Assembly (NCBI GenBank): GCA_963722965.1
Contig: CAVROX010000007.1
Location: forward strand, 124,001 to 188,000
Source: DATLSM01 sp963722965
GTDB lineage: Bacteria; Actinomycetota; Thermoleophilia; Solirubrobacterales; 70-9
Reading direction: 5' to 3'
Length of the DNA: 64,000 nucleotides
The position numbers and the translations under genes are program-made. Positions 17,371 to 25,632 of this stretch are shown piece after piece. The stretch's first letter is position 1, and each line of letters starts with the position of its first letter. The notes under the pieces were generated by a model, which made no database searches, had not been told where the DNA came from, and saw nothing but the letters and a program-made list of their open reading frames with translations.

Positions 17371-18237
17371 GTGGCGCTTGTCGAGGAGCGCCGCAGCCAG
17401 ATCTGCCTCGGCCTGGACCCGGACCCCTCGAGGCTGGGAGCGCTGGGAGAGACCGCGGCTGCAGGCGCTGAGATGCCCGCGGCGGAGCGCGCCGGGCGGG
17501 CCGTGGCCGCCCACTGCCGCTCCCTGATTGAGCGGGCCGGCAAAGCCTGCGTTGCGGTCAAGCCGCAGCTTGCCTGCTTTGAGCGGCTCGGTGCTCCGGG
17601 GTGGGCGGCGCTCGCGGAGGTATGTGAGGCGACCCATGCCGCCGGCCTGCTCCTCGTCGCAGACGGTAAGCGAGGCGACGTTCCCGTCAGCGCCGCCGCC
17701 TACGCCCAGGCCCTGGTCGGCGCGACCTCGACCCCATGGGGGAGCGTTGCCGGCCTGGGCGCCGACGCTTTCACTGCCAATTCACTGCTCGGCCGCGATG
17801 CGCTCGAGCCGCTGATCGAGGCGGCCGCGTCGACCGGGGCGGGGGTCTTCGCCCTGGTTCGCACCAGCAACCCGGGTGCCGCGGACATCCAGGACCTCCC
17901 GGCCCCCGAGCGGCCGCTGCACGAGAGCATTGCGGCGATGGTCGACGGCCTCTCCGATCGGCTGTTGGGGAACAGTGGGCTGAGCGGGATGGGAGCGGTG
18001 GTCGGCGCCACTGAGCCAGAACACCTGGCCGTCCTGCGAGAGCTGATGCCCCGCTCGATCTTTCTCATCCCCGGGGTCGGGGCTCAAGGTGGGCGGGCGG
18101 AGGCGCTGGGTCCCGCCTTTGGGCCGGGCCCGGCGGCAGCAGTGGTGGCCGTCTCGCGCGGGATCGCCTCCGAACCCGATCCCGCCGCGGCCGCCGAGCG
18201 TATCCGCGCCGCCGTTTGGGACGTTTCGACCGCTTAA
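17371..18237 (+). CDS. pyrF: Orotidine 5'-phosphate decarboxylase, type 2
   Basis: Last step of UMP synthesis. 288 residues with QICLGLDPDPSRL, VAVKPQLACFERLG, the catalytic VADGKRGDVPVSAAAY and VVGATEPEHL, then LIPGVGAQGG for phosphate binding. This is the long actinobacterial (type 2) form. The in-frame DNA before GTG 17371 encodes LKQPFADRL, which resembles the N-terminus of relatives, so translation may really begin at CTG 17344. No other pyrimidine genes are in the window. Confidence 0.93.
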   Translation: MALVEERRSQICLGLDPDPSRLGALGETAAAGAEMPAAERAGRAVAAHCRSLIERAGKACVAVKPQLACFERLGAPGWAALAEVCEATHAAGLLLVADGKRGDVPVSAAAYAQALVGATSTPWGSVAGLGADAFTANSLLGRDALEPLIEAAASTGAGVFALVRTSNPGAADIQDLPAPERPLHESIAAMVDGLSDRLLGNSGLSGMGAVVGATEPEHLAVLRELMPRSIFLIPGVGAQGGRAEALGPAFGPGPAAAVVAVSRGIASEPDPAAAAERIRAAVWDVSTA

Positions 18238-18294
18238 AGGAGCCCTGAGCGGTTATACGATCAACGGCGCTCATCCGATCCGCCGCCCGTCTAC

Positions 18295-18609
18295 ATGGAG
18301 AAAGACAGATCAACCCCAGCCCGGGTCCTCGCGACCCTCGCGCTGGCGGCCGCCCTCCTCTTCCTTATCCTGTTGCTCTCCTCCTCGCTCGGCGGCGGGG
18401 GTTCGGGAGGCCCGAACACCCCCGCCTCAGCCCGCAGGGCGGGGCGCTCAGGCAACGCCCACATCCCCGCGGTCTACGTGGTCAAGAACGGCGACACCCT
18501 GACCTCGATCGCCCACAAGACGGGCGTCTCGGTTCTCCGCATCCAGACGCTGAACCCCCACGTCGACCCGCAGATCCTGATCTCCGGGGAAAGGTTAAGG
18601 CTGCGCTAG
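18295..18609 (+). CDS. Secreted or membrane-anchored LysM protein
   Basis: 104 residues: one N-terminal transmembrane or signal segment (LALAAALLFLILLLSSSL), a Gly/Ala-rich linker, and a single LysM domain at about residues 58-104 (YVVKNGDTLTSIAHKTGVSV, IQTLNPHVDPQ). LysM binds GlcNAc-containing peptidoglycan. It lies just before a D,D-carboxypeptidase gene, consistent with a wall-associated role. A TATACGAT element at 18254-18261 may be its promoter. Confidence 0.85.
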   Translation: MEKDRSTPARVLATLALAAALLFLILLLSSSLGGGGSGGPNTPASARRAGRSGNAHIPAVYVVKNGDTLTSIAHKTGVSVLRIQTLNPHVDPQILISGERLRLR

Positions 18610-18644
18610 GGCCGCGGCGGCGAATTGGGCTGCGGCTTGGCGCC

Positions 18645-19898
18645 TTGGGGGTCGCGACGCCGCTAGCGCTCCTCCTCCTCGGTCTCGGCACGGCGAGCGC
18701 GGCGCGCTCCGGGCCGCCGACGGTTGAGGCCCGCGCCTGGGCCCTGATCGACGCCCGCACCGGCGAAGTGCTGACCTCCCACGCCGCCAGGCGGCCGTTG
18801 CTTGTCGCCAGCACGACCAAGTTGATGACTGCATGGGTGGTTTTGCACGAGCTGCCGCTGGGCAGGATCGTGCGGGCCGCGCCCTACCACGCCACCTACG
18901 GCGAGTCCCTTTTGGGTCTGCGGCCGGGTCAGCGGATCAGCGTCCGCGACCTCCTCTACGGGATGGTCTTGGTCAGCGGCAACGATGCCGCCTACGATCT
19001 GGCGCTGGCAGCGGCCGGCTCAGAGCGCCGTTTCGTGCGCCAGATGAACCGGCAGGCAGCGGCGCTCGGTCTGCACAACACCCACTTCGCGAACCCGATC
19101 GGCCTCGACCAGCGCGGCAACTACTCAAGCGCCCGCGACCTGACGACGTTGGCGCAGCGGCTGCTGCGCATACCGGCATTCGCCCGGATCGCCGACTCAC
19201 GCACTGCGGTGCTGCGCAGCCTGCACCCGCCGCGCAGGATCGTCTCCATCAATCAGCTGCTGCGGATGGCGCCCTGGGTCAACGGGGTTAAGACCGGCCA
19301 CACCTCTGGTGCGCGCTACGTCCTGGTCGGCTCTGGCGATCGCAAGGGGGTTGAGTTGATCTCCGCCGCGATCGGTGCTCCCACCGACGAAGACCGCTTC
19401 AGCGACAACCTGAAGCTGCTTGAGTACGGCTTCTCCCTTTACCGAAGGCAGGCGGCGGTCCGCGCCGGCCAGACCCTTGCCGATCCGGCGGTCCGCTATG
19501 CGGGAGGGGAGCTGGCGCTCATCTCCCCGCGCACCGTCAAGGTTGCGATCCGCAGTGGCCAGCGGTTGAGCCTGAAAGTCAGGGCGCCGAAGGAAGTGCA
19601 GGGGCCGATCCACAGCGGCGCTGTGCTTGGCAGGGCGAAGGTGCTGCTTGACGGTGTGAAGGTGGCGAGCATCGCGCTGCGAGCCGCGCGCTCGCTGCCG
19701 CAGGCCAGCGCCCTCCAACGGGCTCGCGGCTCGGCCTCAGCGGGTGCGATCCCGTTTGCGCTGGTTGCGTTCGTGATACTGATTGGAGCGTCGTATCGGT
19801 GGCGCCGCCGGCGCCACGTCGGCGATCGAGAGGAGCGGATCCTGGTGCGTCGCGGGGAAATGCTTGCCGCCGGCGATCGAAGCCGAAGGGGAGGTTGA
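18645..19898 (+). CDS. dacA: D-alanyl-D-alanine carboxypeptidase (peptidase S11)
   Basis: Penicillin-binding protein that removes the terminal D-Ala from peptidoglycan stems. The three active-site motifs are present: STTK, SGN and KTG (in VNGVKTGHTSGARY). A signal peptide opens the protein and a C-terminal transmembrane helix (IPFALVAFVILIGASY) anchors it. 417 residues from TTG 18645. Upstream in-frame codons (RRIGLRLGALG) would lengthen the signal peptide's basic start, so the true start may be a little earlier. Between the LysM gene and a sugar kinase. Confidence 0.92.
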   Translation: MGVATPLALLLLGLGTASAARSGPPTVEARAWALIDARTGEVLTSHAARRPLLVASTTKLMTAWVVLHELPLGRIVRAAPYHATYGESLLGLRPGQRISVRDLLYGMVLVSGNDAAYDLALAAAGSERRFVRQMNRQAAALGLHNTHFANPIGLDQRGNYSSARDLTTLAQRLLRIPAFARIADSRTAVLRSLHPPRRIVSINQLLRMAPWVNGVKTGHTSGARYVLVGSGDRKGVELISAAIGAPTDEDRFSDNLKLLEYGFSLYRRQAAVRAGQTLADPAVRYAGGELALISPRTVKVAIRSGQRLSLKVRAPKEVQGPIHSGAVLGRAKVLLDGVKVASIALRAARSLPQASALQRARGSASAGAIPFALVAFVILIGASYRWRRRRHVGDREERILVRRGEMLAAGDRSRRGG

Positions 19899-19902
19899 CC
19901 GG

Positions 19903-20859
19903 GTGATACTGACGGTGACGCTGAACGCCGCGATCGACCGCACCGTCGCGGTGCCGAACTTTCGCCTCGGTCGTCGCCATCGGGCGGTCGAGAGTCGCAC
20001 GGTGGCGGGCGGCAAGGGGATCAACGTCGCGCGGGCGCTGAGCCTGCTTGGCCGGCCGGTGATCGCGACCGGCTTTGCCGGCGGCCCGACCGGGGCGCGC
20101 GTCCTCGAGCAGCTGAGCGAAGAGTCGGTGCTCACCGATTTCACCAGAATCGCCGGTGAGACGCGGATAAACCTCGCCGTGGTCGACCCCACCTCCGGCG
20201 AGCAGACCGAGATCAACGAGCGCGGCCCGGCGGTCAGCCCGGAGGAGGTTGATGCGTTCTCTGAGCGGATTGGCTACCTCGCTGGCGGGGCGAAGATCTG
20301 CGTGCTTGCTGGGACCCTGCCGCCGGGTGCGGGCGACGACCTTTACGCGCGTCTGGTCAAGGACCTGCGCGCCCGCGGCATCGTCGTCGTCCTCGACGCC
20401 GAGGGGGAGGCGATGATGGCCGGTCTGCGGGCCGGCGCCTCGGTCGTCACCCCGAACGAGCGGGAGGCCGAGGAGCTTGTCGGTCAAGAGTTCGCGGATC
20501 GCAGCGACCTCGCCCAAGGCCTCGCTGAGCTTGTTCGCCTCGGTGCCGGCGAGGCAGCAATCACTCGGCTGGATGGGTGTGTCGCGGTTGCCGGGGAGGG
20601 TCCCGAACGCCGCTTCCTTGAGGTTCGCACCGAGCCCTTGGACCCGGTTTCAACGGTCGGCTCCGGGGACGCATTCCTGGCCGGCTACGTCGCGGCGCGC
20701 TATGAAGAGCTCCCGCCGAGCGAGTGCCTTGCCTACGGCGTCGCCTGCGGCGCCGAGTCGACCCAACATTTCGGCGCCGGGGTGATAGACCGTCGCCAGG
20801 TCGAGCGACTGCTCGCCGAGGTGGTGGTGAACGATTTGGAGGTCCCCGCGGAAGTGTAG
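19903..20859 (+). CDS. PfkB-family hexose kinase, 1-phosphofructokinase type
   Basis: Phosphorylates a sugar phosphate, probably fructose 1-phosphate or fructose 6-phosphate. 318 residues starting ILTVTLNAAIDRT, the typical opening of the FruK/LacC/PfkB group. AGGKGINVARALSLLG is PfkB signature 1. STVGSGDAFLAGYVA is signature 2, with the catalytic aspartate. GTG 19903 has an AGGGGAGG Shine-Dalgarno at 19887-19894. No PTS or fructose regulator is nearby, so the exact substrate is open. Confidence 0.85.
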   Translation: MILTVTLNAAIDRTVAVPNFRLGRRHRAVESRTVAGGKGINVARALSLLGRPVIATGFAGGPTGARVLEQLSEESVLTDFTRIAGETRINLAVVDPTSGEQTEINERGPAVSPEEVDAFSERIGYLAGGAKICVLAGTLPPGAGDDLYARLVKDLRARGIVVVLDAEGEAMMAGLRAGASVVTPNEREAEELVGQEFADRSDLAQGLAELVRLGAGEAAITRLDGCVAVAGEGPERRFLEVRTEPLDPVSTVGSGDAFLAGYVAARYEELPPSECLAYGVACGAESTQHFGAGVIDRRQVERLLAEVVVNDLEVPAEV

Positions 20860-20893
20860 GCTGGCTGTCCAACGCCACCCTGGAGGACCCTAA

Positions 20894-22099
20894 TTGGAGA
20901 TCGACATCGGTCGCGGCAAGAAGGGGCGGCGCGCCTACGGATTCGACGACATCGCGATCGTTCCGTCGCGCCGCACCCGCGATCCCGACGACATAGACAT
21001 CAGCTGGACCCTCGGCCCCTATCGCTTCGACCTGCCGCTTGTCGCCTCGGCGATGGATGGCGTCGTCAGCCCCGAGACCGCAGTGCTCGTCAACGAGCTT
21101 GGCGGCCTGGGGGTGCTCAACCTGGAGGGGATCTGGACTCGCTTTGAGGACGCCGAGGGCCAGCTCGAGAAGATCGCCGCCGCCCCCAAGCACCTCGCGA
21201 CGCCAATCATGCAGGAGATCTACACCGAGCCGGTCAAGCCCGAGCTGATCAGGCGGCGCGTGGCCGAGATCAAGGAGCGCGGCGCCGTCGCCTGCGGCTC
21301 GCTGACCCCGCAGAAGGTGCGAGAGCACTATGAGGTCGCGGTCGAGGCCGGTCTCGACATCCTGGTCATCCAGGGCACGGTGATCTCCGCCGAACACGTC
21401 TCGACCACGGTCGAGCCGCTCAACCTGAAGGAGTTCATCACCCAGGTGCCGGTGCCGACGGTGGTCGGCGGCTGCGCCTCCTACTCGACTGGGTTACACC
21501 TGATGCGCACCGGTGCCGTCGGCGTCTTGGTCGGGGTCGGCCCCGGTGCGGCATGCACGACCCGCGGGGTTCTGGGCATCGGCGTGCCGCAGGCGACCGC
21601 GATCGCCGACGTCGCCGCGGCTCGTGCCCAGCACATGCTGGAGACCGGCGAGTACGTGAACGTGATCGCCGACGGCGGTATGCGGACCGGTGGTGACGTC
21701 TCCAAGGCGATCGCCTGCGGCGCCGACGCGGTCATGGTTGGCTCGCCGCTGGCCCGCGCCAAGGAGGCACCGGGTCGTGGATTCCACTGGGGGATGGCAA
21801 CCTTCCACCCCTCGCTGCCGCGCGGTACCCGTGTCTCCACCAAGCAGGACGGGACGATGGAGGAGATCCTGCTCGGGCCAGCCCAGGAGAACGACGGCAC
21901 CTTCAACCTGATGGGGGCGCTGCGGACCTCGATGGCCACCTGCGGATACGAGGACATCCGCTCCTTCCAGCGGGCCGAGGTGATGGTTGCGCCGGCCCTG
22001 CTGAGCGAGGGCAAGAAGCTGCAGAACGAGCAGTCGGTCGGGATGGGCTCAAACGGCAGGGCGGCGGTGTCCGCGGGGGTTGCGGTATCGGATGACTGA
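20894..22099 (+). CDS. guaB3: GuaB3-family IMP dehydrogenase-related protein
   Basis: 401 residues starting EIDIGRGKKGRRAYGFDDIA, which is specific to the actinobacterial GuaB3 group, distinct from GuaB2. It has a TIM barrel with GPGAACTTRGVLGIGVPQAT at the catalytic-cysteine loop and IADGGMRTGGDVSKAIACG for phosphate binding. There is no CBS pair. The biochemical role of this paralogue is less settled than that of GuaB2; later work on relatives suggests GMP reductase activity. TTG 20894 follows GGAGGA at 20882-20887. A TAGGCT at 20857-20862 is a likely -10. It overlaps guaA. Confidence 0.88.
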   Translation: MEIDIGRGKKGRRAYGFDDIAIVPSRRTRDPDDIDISWTLGPYRFDLPLVASAMDGVVSPETAVLVNELGGLGVLNLEGIWTRFEDAEGQLEKIAAAPKHLATPIMQEIYTEPVKPELIRRRVAEIKERGAVACGSLTPQKVREHYEVAVEAGLDILVIQGTVISAEHVSTTVEPLNLKEFITQVPVPTVVGGCASYSTGLHLMRTGAVGVLVGVGPGAACTTRGVLGIGVPQATAIADVAAARAQHMLETGEYVNVIADGGMRTGGDVSKAIACGADAVMVGSPLARAKEAPGRGFHWGMATFHPSLPRGTRVSTKQDGTMEEILLGPAQENDGTFNLMGALRTSMATCGYEDIRSFQRAEVMVAPALLSEGKKLQNEQSVGMGSNGRAAVSAGVAVSDD

Positions 22100-23753
22100 C
22101 GGTCCCAGCGCGGTCGGGCCGGCGGGTCCCGTCGCTGCCGGGGAACCAGCACCCCCCGGGGGGGCTGAGGCCTCCGCGGCGGAGATCTCCCCGGGCGCGC
22201 CATCTCCCGGGAGACCTGCTTTGGAGGAGGTCCTCGTCCTCGATTTCGGCGGGCAGTACTCCCAGCTGATCGCGCGGCGGATCCGTGAGTGCGGGGTGTT
22301 CGCCGAGCTGCTCCCCGCGACGGCGTCGGTCCGGAAGATCCGCGAGCGCCAACCCAAGGGGCTGGTGCTCTCCGGCGGGCCCGCCTCGGTGTATGAGCCA
22401 GGGGCGCCACCATTTCCCACCGAGCTGTTTGACCTGGGGATCCCGATGCTGGGTATCTGCTACGGGATGCAGGCGATGGTCAAGGCGCTGGGGGGGAGGG
22501 TCGAGGCGGCCGAAGCGGGGGAGTTCGGGCGCACCGAGCTGGTCCTGCGCGACGGAGGCGGCAGCTTGCTCGGTGGCCTGCCGGAAGAGCAACAGTGCTG
22601 GATGAGCCACCGCGACGCGGTATTCGAGGCGCCCGAGGGTTTCCGGGCGCTTGCCTGCACGCCCGGCTCCCCGGTTGCGGCCTGCGAACTTGCAGATCGG
22701 GGGCTCTACGGAATCCAGTTCCACCCCGAGGTCGTCCACACTCCCTACGGGACCGAGATCCTGACCCGCTTTCTGCGCGACGTCGCCGGCTGTGAGCAAC
22801 AATGGTCACCGCACTCGGTGATCGCCGAGCAGGTGGCGAGGGTGCGGGCTCAGATCAGCGACGGGCGGGCGATCTGCGGCCTCTCAGGCGGTGTCGACTC
22901 AGCGGTCGCCGCCTTGCTCGTACACCGGGCGGTGGGGGAGAGGTTGACATGCGTCTTCGTCGACCACGGCCTGATGCGGATCAACGAGGCCGACCAGGTA
23001 GTCGGGGCATTCGAACAGTTCGGCATCCCGCTCGTTCAGGTCGACGCGAAAGAGCGCTTTCTTGCTCGGCTGGCCGGTGTGGAGGAGCCCGAGCGCAAGC
23101 GCAAGATCATCGGCGAGGAGTTCATCCGCGTCTTCGAGGAGGAGGCGGCGAAGCTGGAGGACGTCCGCTTCCTGGTCCAGGGCACGCTCTATTCAGACGT
23201 GATCGAGTCCGGCGGAAGCGAGGCCGCCGAGACGATCAAGTCCCACCACAACGTCGGCGGTCTGCCCGAGGACCTCGAGTTCGAGCTGGTCGAGCCACTG
23301 CGGATGCTGTTCAAGGACGAGGTGCGGGCGGTGGGGGCCGAGCTGGGTCTCCCGGAGCGGATGGTCTGGCGCCAGCCCTTCCCCGGACCCGGCCTGGCGA
23401 TCCGCATCGTCGGCGGTGAGGTGACAGAGGAGCGGCTTGACGTCCTGCGGGCGGCTGACGCGATCCTCCAGGAGGAGATTCGGGCAGCGGAGCTCTACCG
23501 CCAGCTCTGGCAGTCCTTCTGCGTCCTCCCCCTCGTGCGGTCGGTCGGCGTCCAGGGCGACGGGCGCACCTACGCCTATCCGATCGTGATCCGCGCCGTC
23601 ACCTCCGATGACGCGATGACCGCCGATTGGGCGCGACTTCCCTACGACCTGCTGGAGCGGGTCTCCAACCGGATCATCAACGAGATCCGCGACGTCAACC
23701 GGGTTGCCCTCGATATCTCCTCAAAGCCGCCGGCGACGATCGAGTGGGAGTGA
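22092..23753 (+). CDS. guaA: GMP synthase (glutamine-hydrolysing)
   Basis: Converts XMP to GMP using glutamine. The amidotransferase domain starts VLVLDFGGQYSQLIARRIRE with the nucleophile in MLGICYGMQAM and the triad HPE in GIQFHPEVVHT. The ATP pyrophosphatase domain has LSGGVDSAVAALLVHRAVG. The C-terminal dimerisation domain ends PPATIEWE, as in nearly all GuaA. An extra N-terminal stretch of about 45 residues, rich in Pro, Gly and Ala, precedes the usual start. ATG 22092 overlaps the guaB3 stop (ATGACTGA). Confidence 0.95.
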   Translation: MTDGPSAVGPAGPVAAGEPAPPGGAEASAAEISPGAPSPGRPALEEVLVLDFGGQYSQLIARRIRECGVFAELLPATASVRKIRERQPKGLVLSGGPASVYEPGAPPFPTELFDLGIPMLGICYGMQAMVKALGGRVEAAEAGEFGRTELVLRDGGGSLLGGLPEEQQCWMSHRDAVFEAPEGFRALACTPGSPVAACELADRGLYGIQFHPEVVHTPYGTEILTRFLRDVAGCEQQWSPHSVIAEQVARVRAQISDGRAICGLSGGVDSAVAALLVHRAVGERLTCVFVDHGLMRINEADQVVGAFEQFGIPLVQVDAKERFLARLAGVEEPERKRKIIGEEFIRVFEEEAAKLEDVRFLVQGTLYSDVIESGGSEAAETIKSHHNVGGLPEDLEFELVEPLRMLFKDEVRAVGAELGLPERMVWRQPFPGPGLAIRIVGGEVTEERLDVLRAADAILQEEIRAAELYRQLWQSFCVLPLVRSVGVQGDGRTYAYPIVIRAVTSDDAMTADWARLPYDLLERVSNRIINEIRDVNRVALDISSKPPATIEWE

Positions 23754-23770
23754 TAACGAGTCTCACTATC
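23752..23770. promoter_or_regulatory. Palindrome, candidate Zur/Fur-family operator
   Basis: GATAACGAGTCTCACTATC: arms GATAACGAG and CTCACTATC around one T, matching at 7 of 9 positions. It starts inside the guaA stop codon and stands directly before the znuB remnant. Size, symmetry and the adjacent zur fragment suggest a Zur site. The assignment is inference. Confidence 0.4.
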
Positions 23771-23776
23771 GTGTAA

Positions 23777-23974
23777 TTTGTCGCTGCTGGCGTCGCGCTC
23801 TCGGTGGCGCTCGCCCTGGCCGTCACCTGGCTTGGTCTGGGGATCGCATACTTCTCGCCCTACCCGGTTGGCTTCTGGGTCACGGCGCTCTCGTTCGGCC
23901 TCTACGTTGCGGTCGGGCTGGCCGTCCGTGCTGCCCGTCGCGCTCGGTCCCGGTCGGCGGAGACACCTGCCTGA
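23777..23974 (+). pseudogene. znuB: C-terminal remnant of a zinc/manganese ABC permease (ZnuB-like)
   Basis: 65 in-frame codons follow a TAA at 23774-23776. They give hydrophobic VALSVALALAVTWLGLGIAY, then FSPYPVGFWVTALSFGLY and a basic tail ending in TGA. The PYPVGF(x)VT motif and the position before zur are what I would expect of the end of a metal-ABC permease. Roughly 200 N-terminal residues are missing, and no znuA or znuC is present. Either a genomic deletion or an assembly join. Confidence 0.55.
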
Positions 23975-24352
23975 TGCTCGGCCACGAATTCATCCGCAAA
24001 GATCGACGCTGAGCTGCGCCGTCGCAGTCCCGGGGTCGGCCGAGCCAGCGTCTATCGCGCCCTCGAGCAGCTCGAGCAGCTCGAGCAGCTTGGCCTGGTT
24101 CAATGCCTTGAGGTGGCCCACGGCACCGCGGGCTACGAGCGGATCGAGCCCAGCGGCCACCACCACCACGCGATCTGCCGTCGTTGCGGCCGCGTGGTCA
24201 CCTTCGAGGACTCCGCCTTGGAGCGGGCGATTGACCGGGTCTCGGGCCAGGTCCGCTTCGAAGTCACCGAGCACGACGTGGTGCTTCGCGGCCTCTGCGA
24301 GCGCTGCGGCGGCCTCCAAAGGCCCGGTTCCCTATCATCCGCGGGCTCTTGA
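23974..24352 (+). pseudogene. zur: Truncated Fur/Zur-family regulator
   Basis: An ATG at 23974 overlaps the znuB stop (TGATG), but its frame ends after 12 codons. One frame over, the DNA encodes AKIDAELRRRSPGVGRASVY, the second half of a Fur-type winged helix, then a repeated LEQLEQLEQL (three CTCGAGCAG units). The metal-binding domain follows with HHHHAICRRCGRVV and CERCGG. About 40-50 N-terminal residues, including the first helices, are absent. It probably cannot bind DNA. Its end overlaps the rplM start by four bases (TTGA). Low confidence that any product is made. Confidence 0.65.
24333..24338 (+). promoter_or_regulatory. -10 element for rplM
   Basis: TATCAT, 10 nt before the rplM TTG and inside the 3' end of the zur remnant. 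No Shine-Dalgarno precedes the TTG. Confidence 0.4.
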
Positions 24353-24783
24353 AGACCTATGTTGCGACACCCGCCGACCGCCAACGCGACTGGTACGTGG
24401 TCGACGCCGAGGGGCAGACCCTGGGGCGACTGGCCACCAGGATCGCCGATGCCCTGCGCGGGAAGCGCAAGCCGCAGTACACCCCCCACATCGACACCGG
24501 CGACTTCATCGTCGTCGTCAACGCGGCGAAAATCCGGGTCACCGGCGACAAGATGGCGCAGAAGGTTTACTGGCGCCATAGCGGCTATCCGGGGGGAATC
24601 AAGTCCCGCACCCTGGCGGAGATGCTTGACCGCCGCCCGGAGGAGGTCATCCGCAAGGCCGTCAAGGGCATGCTCCCGCGCAACCGCCTCGCCCGCCAGC
24701 AGCTAACCAAGCTGAAGGTCTACGCCGGGCCGGAACATCCCCACGCCGCCCAAATGCCCAAGCCGATGGAAATCGAGAAATGA
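24349..24783 (+). CDS. rplM: 50S ribosomal protein L13
   Basis: 144 residues, family length, starting KTYVATPADRQRDWYVVDAE. Conserved TLGRLATRIADALRGK, VVNAAKIRVTGDK and VKGMLPRNRLARQQLTKLKV are present, and it ends in PKPMEIEK. An early-assembling large-subunit protein. The start is TTG 24349, overlapping the zur remnant. The stop overlaps rpsI by four bases, the usual rplM-rpsI pair. Confidence 0.97.
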   Translation: MKTYVATPADRQRDWYVVDAEGQTLGRLATRIADALRGKRKPQYTPHIDTGDFIVVVNAAKIRVTGDKMAQKVYWRHSGYPGGIKSRTLAEMLDRRPEEVIRKAVKGMLPRNRLARQQLTKLKVYAGPEHPHAAQMPKPMEIEK

Positions 24784-25622
24784 CAGACGAACCTAAGAAC
24801 GACGAGATCCCTGAGCCCGAGGCCGACGAAGGGTCGGCCGCCGGAGGCGCGGCTCCTGCCGATGGAGATGGGGAGGCGCTGGGGGGGGAGGATCTACGGT
24901 CGAGCCCGGAGTCAAGTTCCCCACCCGCAGAGCAAGCGCCCGAGGAGCCATCCGAGGAGTCCGAGGGCCACAGTTCAGGGACTGAAGTTGGCGCGGCCAG
25001 CGAAGCCCCCGCTCCTGAGCCCGAGCCACCCGCGAAGGCTGCCGAGAAGAAAGAGGTAATTCCAGGCGCCGACCTGGAGCCGATCGCGGTTGAACCGGAG
25101 GCCCCCCAGCTCAGCGCCGAGGAGCAGGCCCGGCTTGAAGCCGAGGAGGAAGAGCGGGCGCGGCGCGAGGCCGAACTCGCCGGCGAAGGAGAAGAACCGG
25201 TGGCGGCCAGCCGCGCGCCGGCAAAGATGGAGAGCGGAGCGCGCTACCTGGCCACCGGCAAGCGCAAGAACGCGATCGCCCGCGTCACCCTGACTCCCGG
25301 CGACGGTAAGTTCGAGGTCAACAAGCGCGCCCTCGAGGACTTCTTCCCACGCCCCCTCCACCAGACGATGGCCCGCCAGCCGCTGGTCACCACCGGCTAT
25401 GAGGCCAGCGTCGACGTCCGCGTGCTCGTACACGGTGGTGGTGTCAGCGGCCAGGCTGGGGCGATACGCCACGGGATCGCCCGGGCGCTGACCGAGATCG
25501 ACGCCGAGCTGCGCGGCGACCTCAAGCGGCGTGGCTTCCTCACCCGCGATGCGCGGGTCAAGGAGCGGCGCAAGGCAGGGCTGAAGAAGGCCCGCAAGCG
25601 GCCGCAGTTCAGCAAGCGCTGA
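24780..25622 (+). CDS. rpsI: 30S ribosomal protein S9 with long acidic N-terminal extension
   Basis: 280 residues against about 130-170 normally. The S9 domain occupies about 154-280 (YLATGKRKNAIARVTLTPGD, VHGGGVSGQAGAIRHGIARA) with the basic tail KARKRPQFSKR that reaches the P site. Residues 1-150 are a disordered Glu/Pro/Ala-rich segment. ATG 24780 overlaps the rplM stop, so the extension is in the natural reading frame from a coupled start. It ends in a charged helix (EEQARLEAEEEERARREAEL). Its role is unknown. Confidence 0.93.
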   Translation: MTDEPKNDEIPEPEADEGSAAGGAAPADGDGEALGGEDLRSSPESSSPPAEQAPEEPSEESEGHSSGTEVGAASEAPAPEPEPPAKAAEKKEVIPGADLEPIAVEPEAPQLSAEEQARLEAEEEERARREAELAGEGEEPVAASRAPAKMESGARYLATGKRKNAIARVTLTPGDGKFEVNKRALEDFFPRPLHQTMARQPLVTTGYEASVDVRVLVHGGGVSGQAGAIRHGIARALTEIDAELRGDLKRRGFLTRDARVKERRKAGLKKARKRPQFSKR

Positions 25623-25632
25623 GCGGGTCCTC

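Noticed and set aside
23778..24581. 267-codon plus-strand frame over the zur remnant and rplM start
   Set aside because: It is in a different frame from both recognisable products and gives a low-complexity Ser/Arg/Pro protein.
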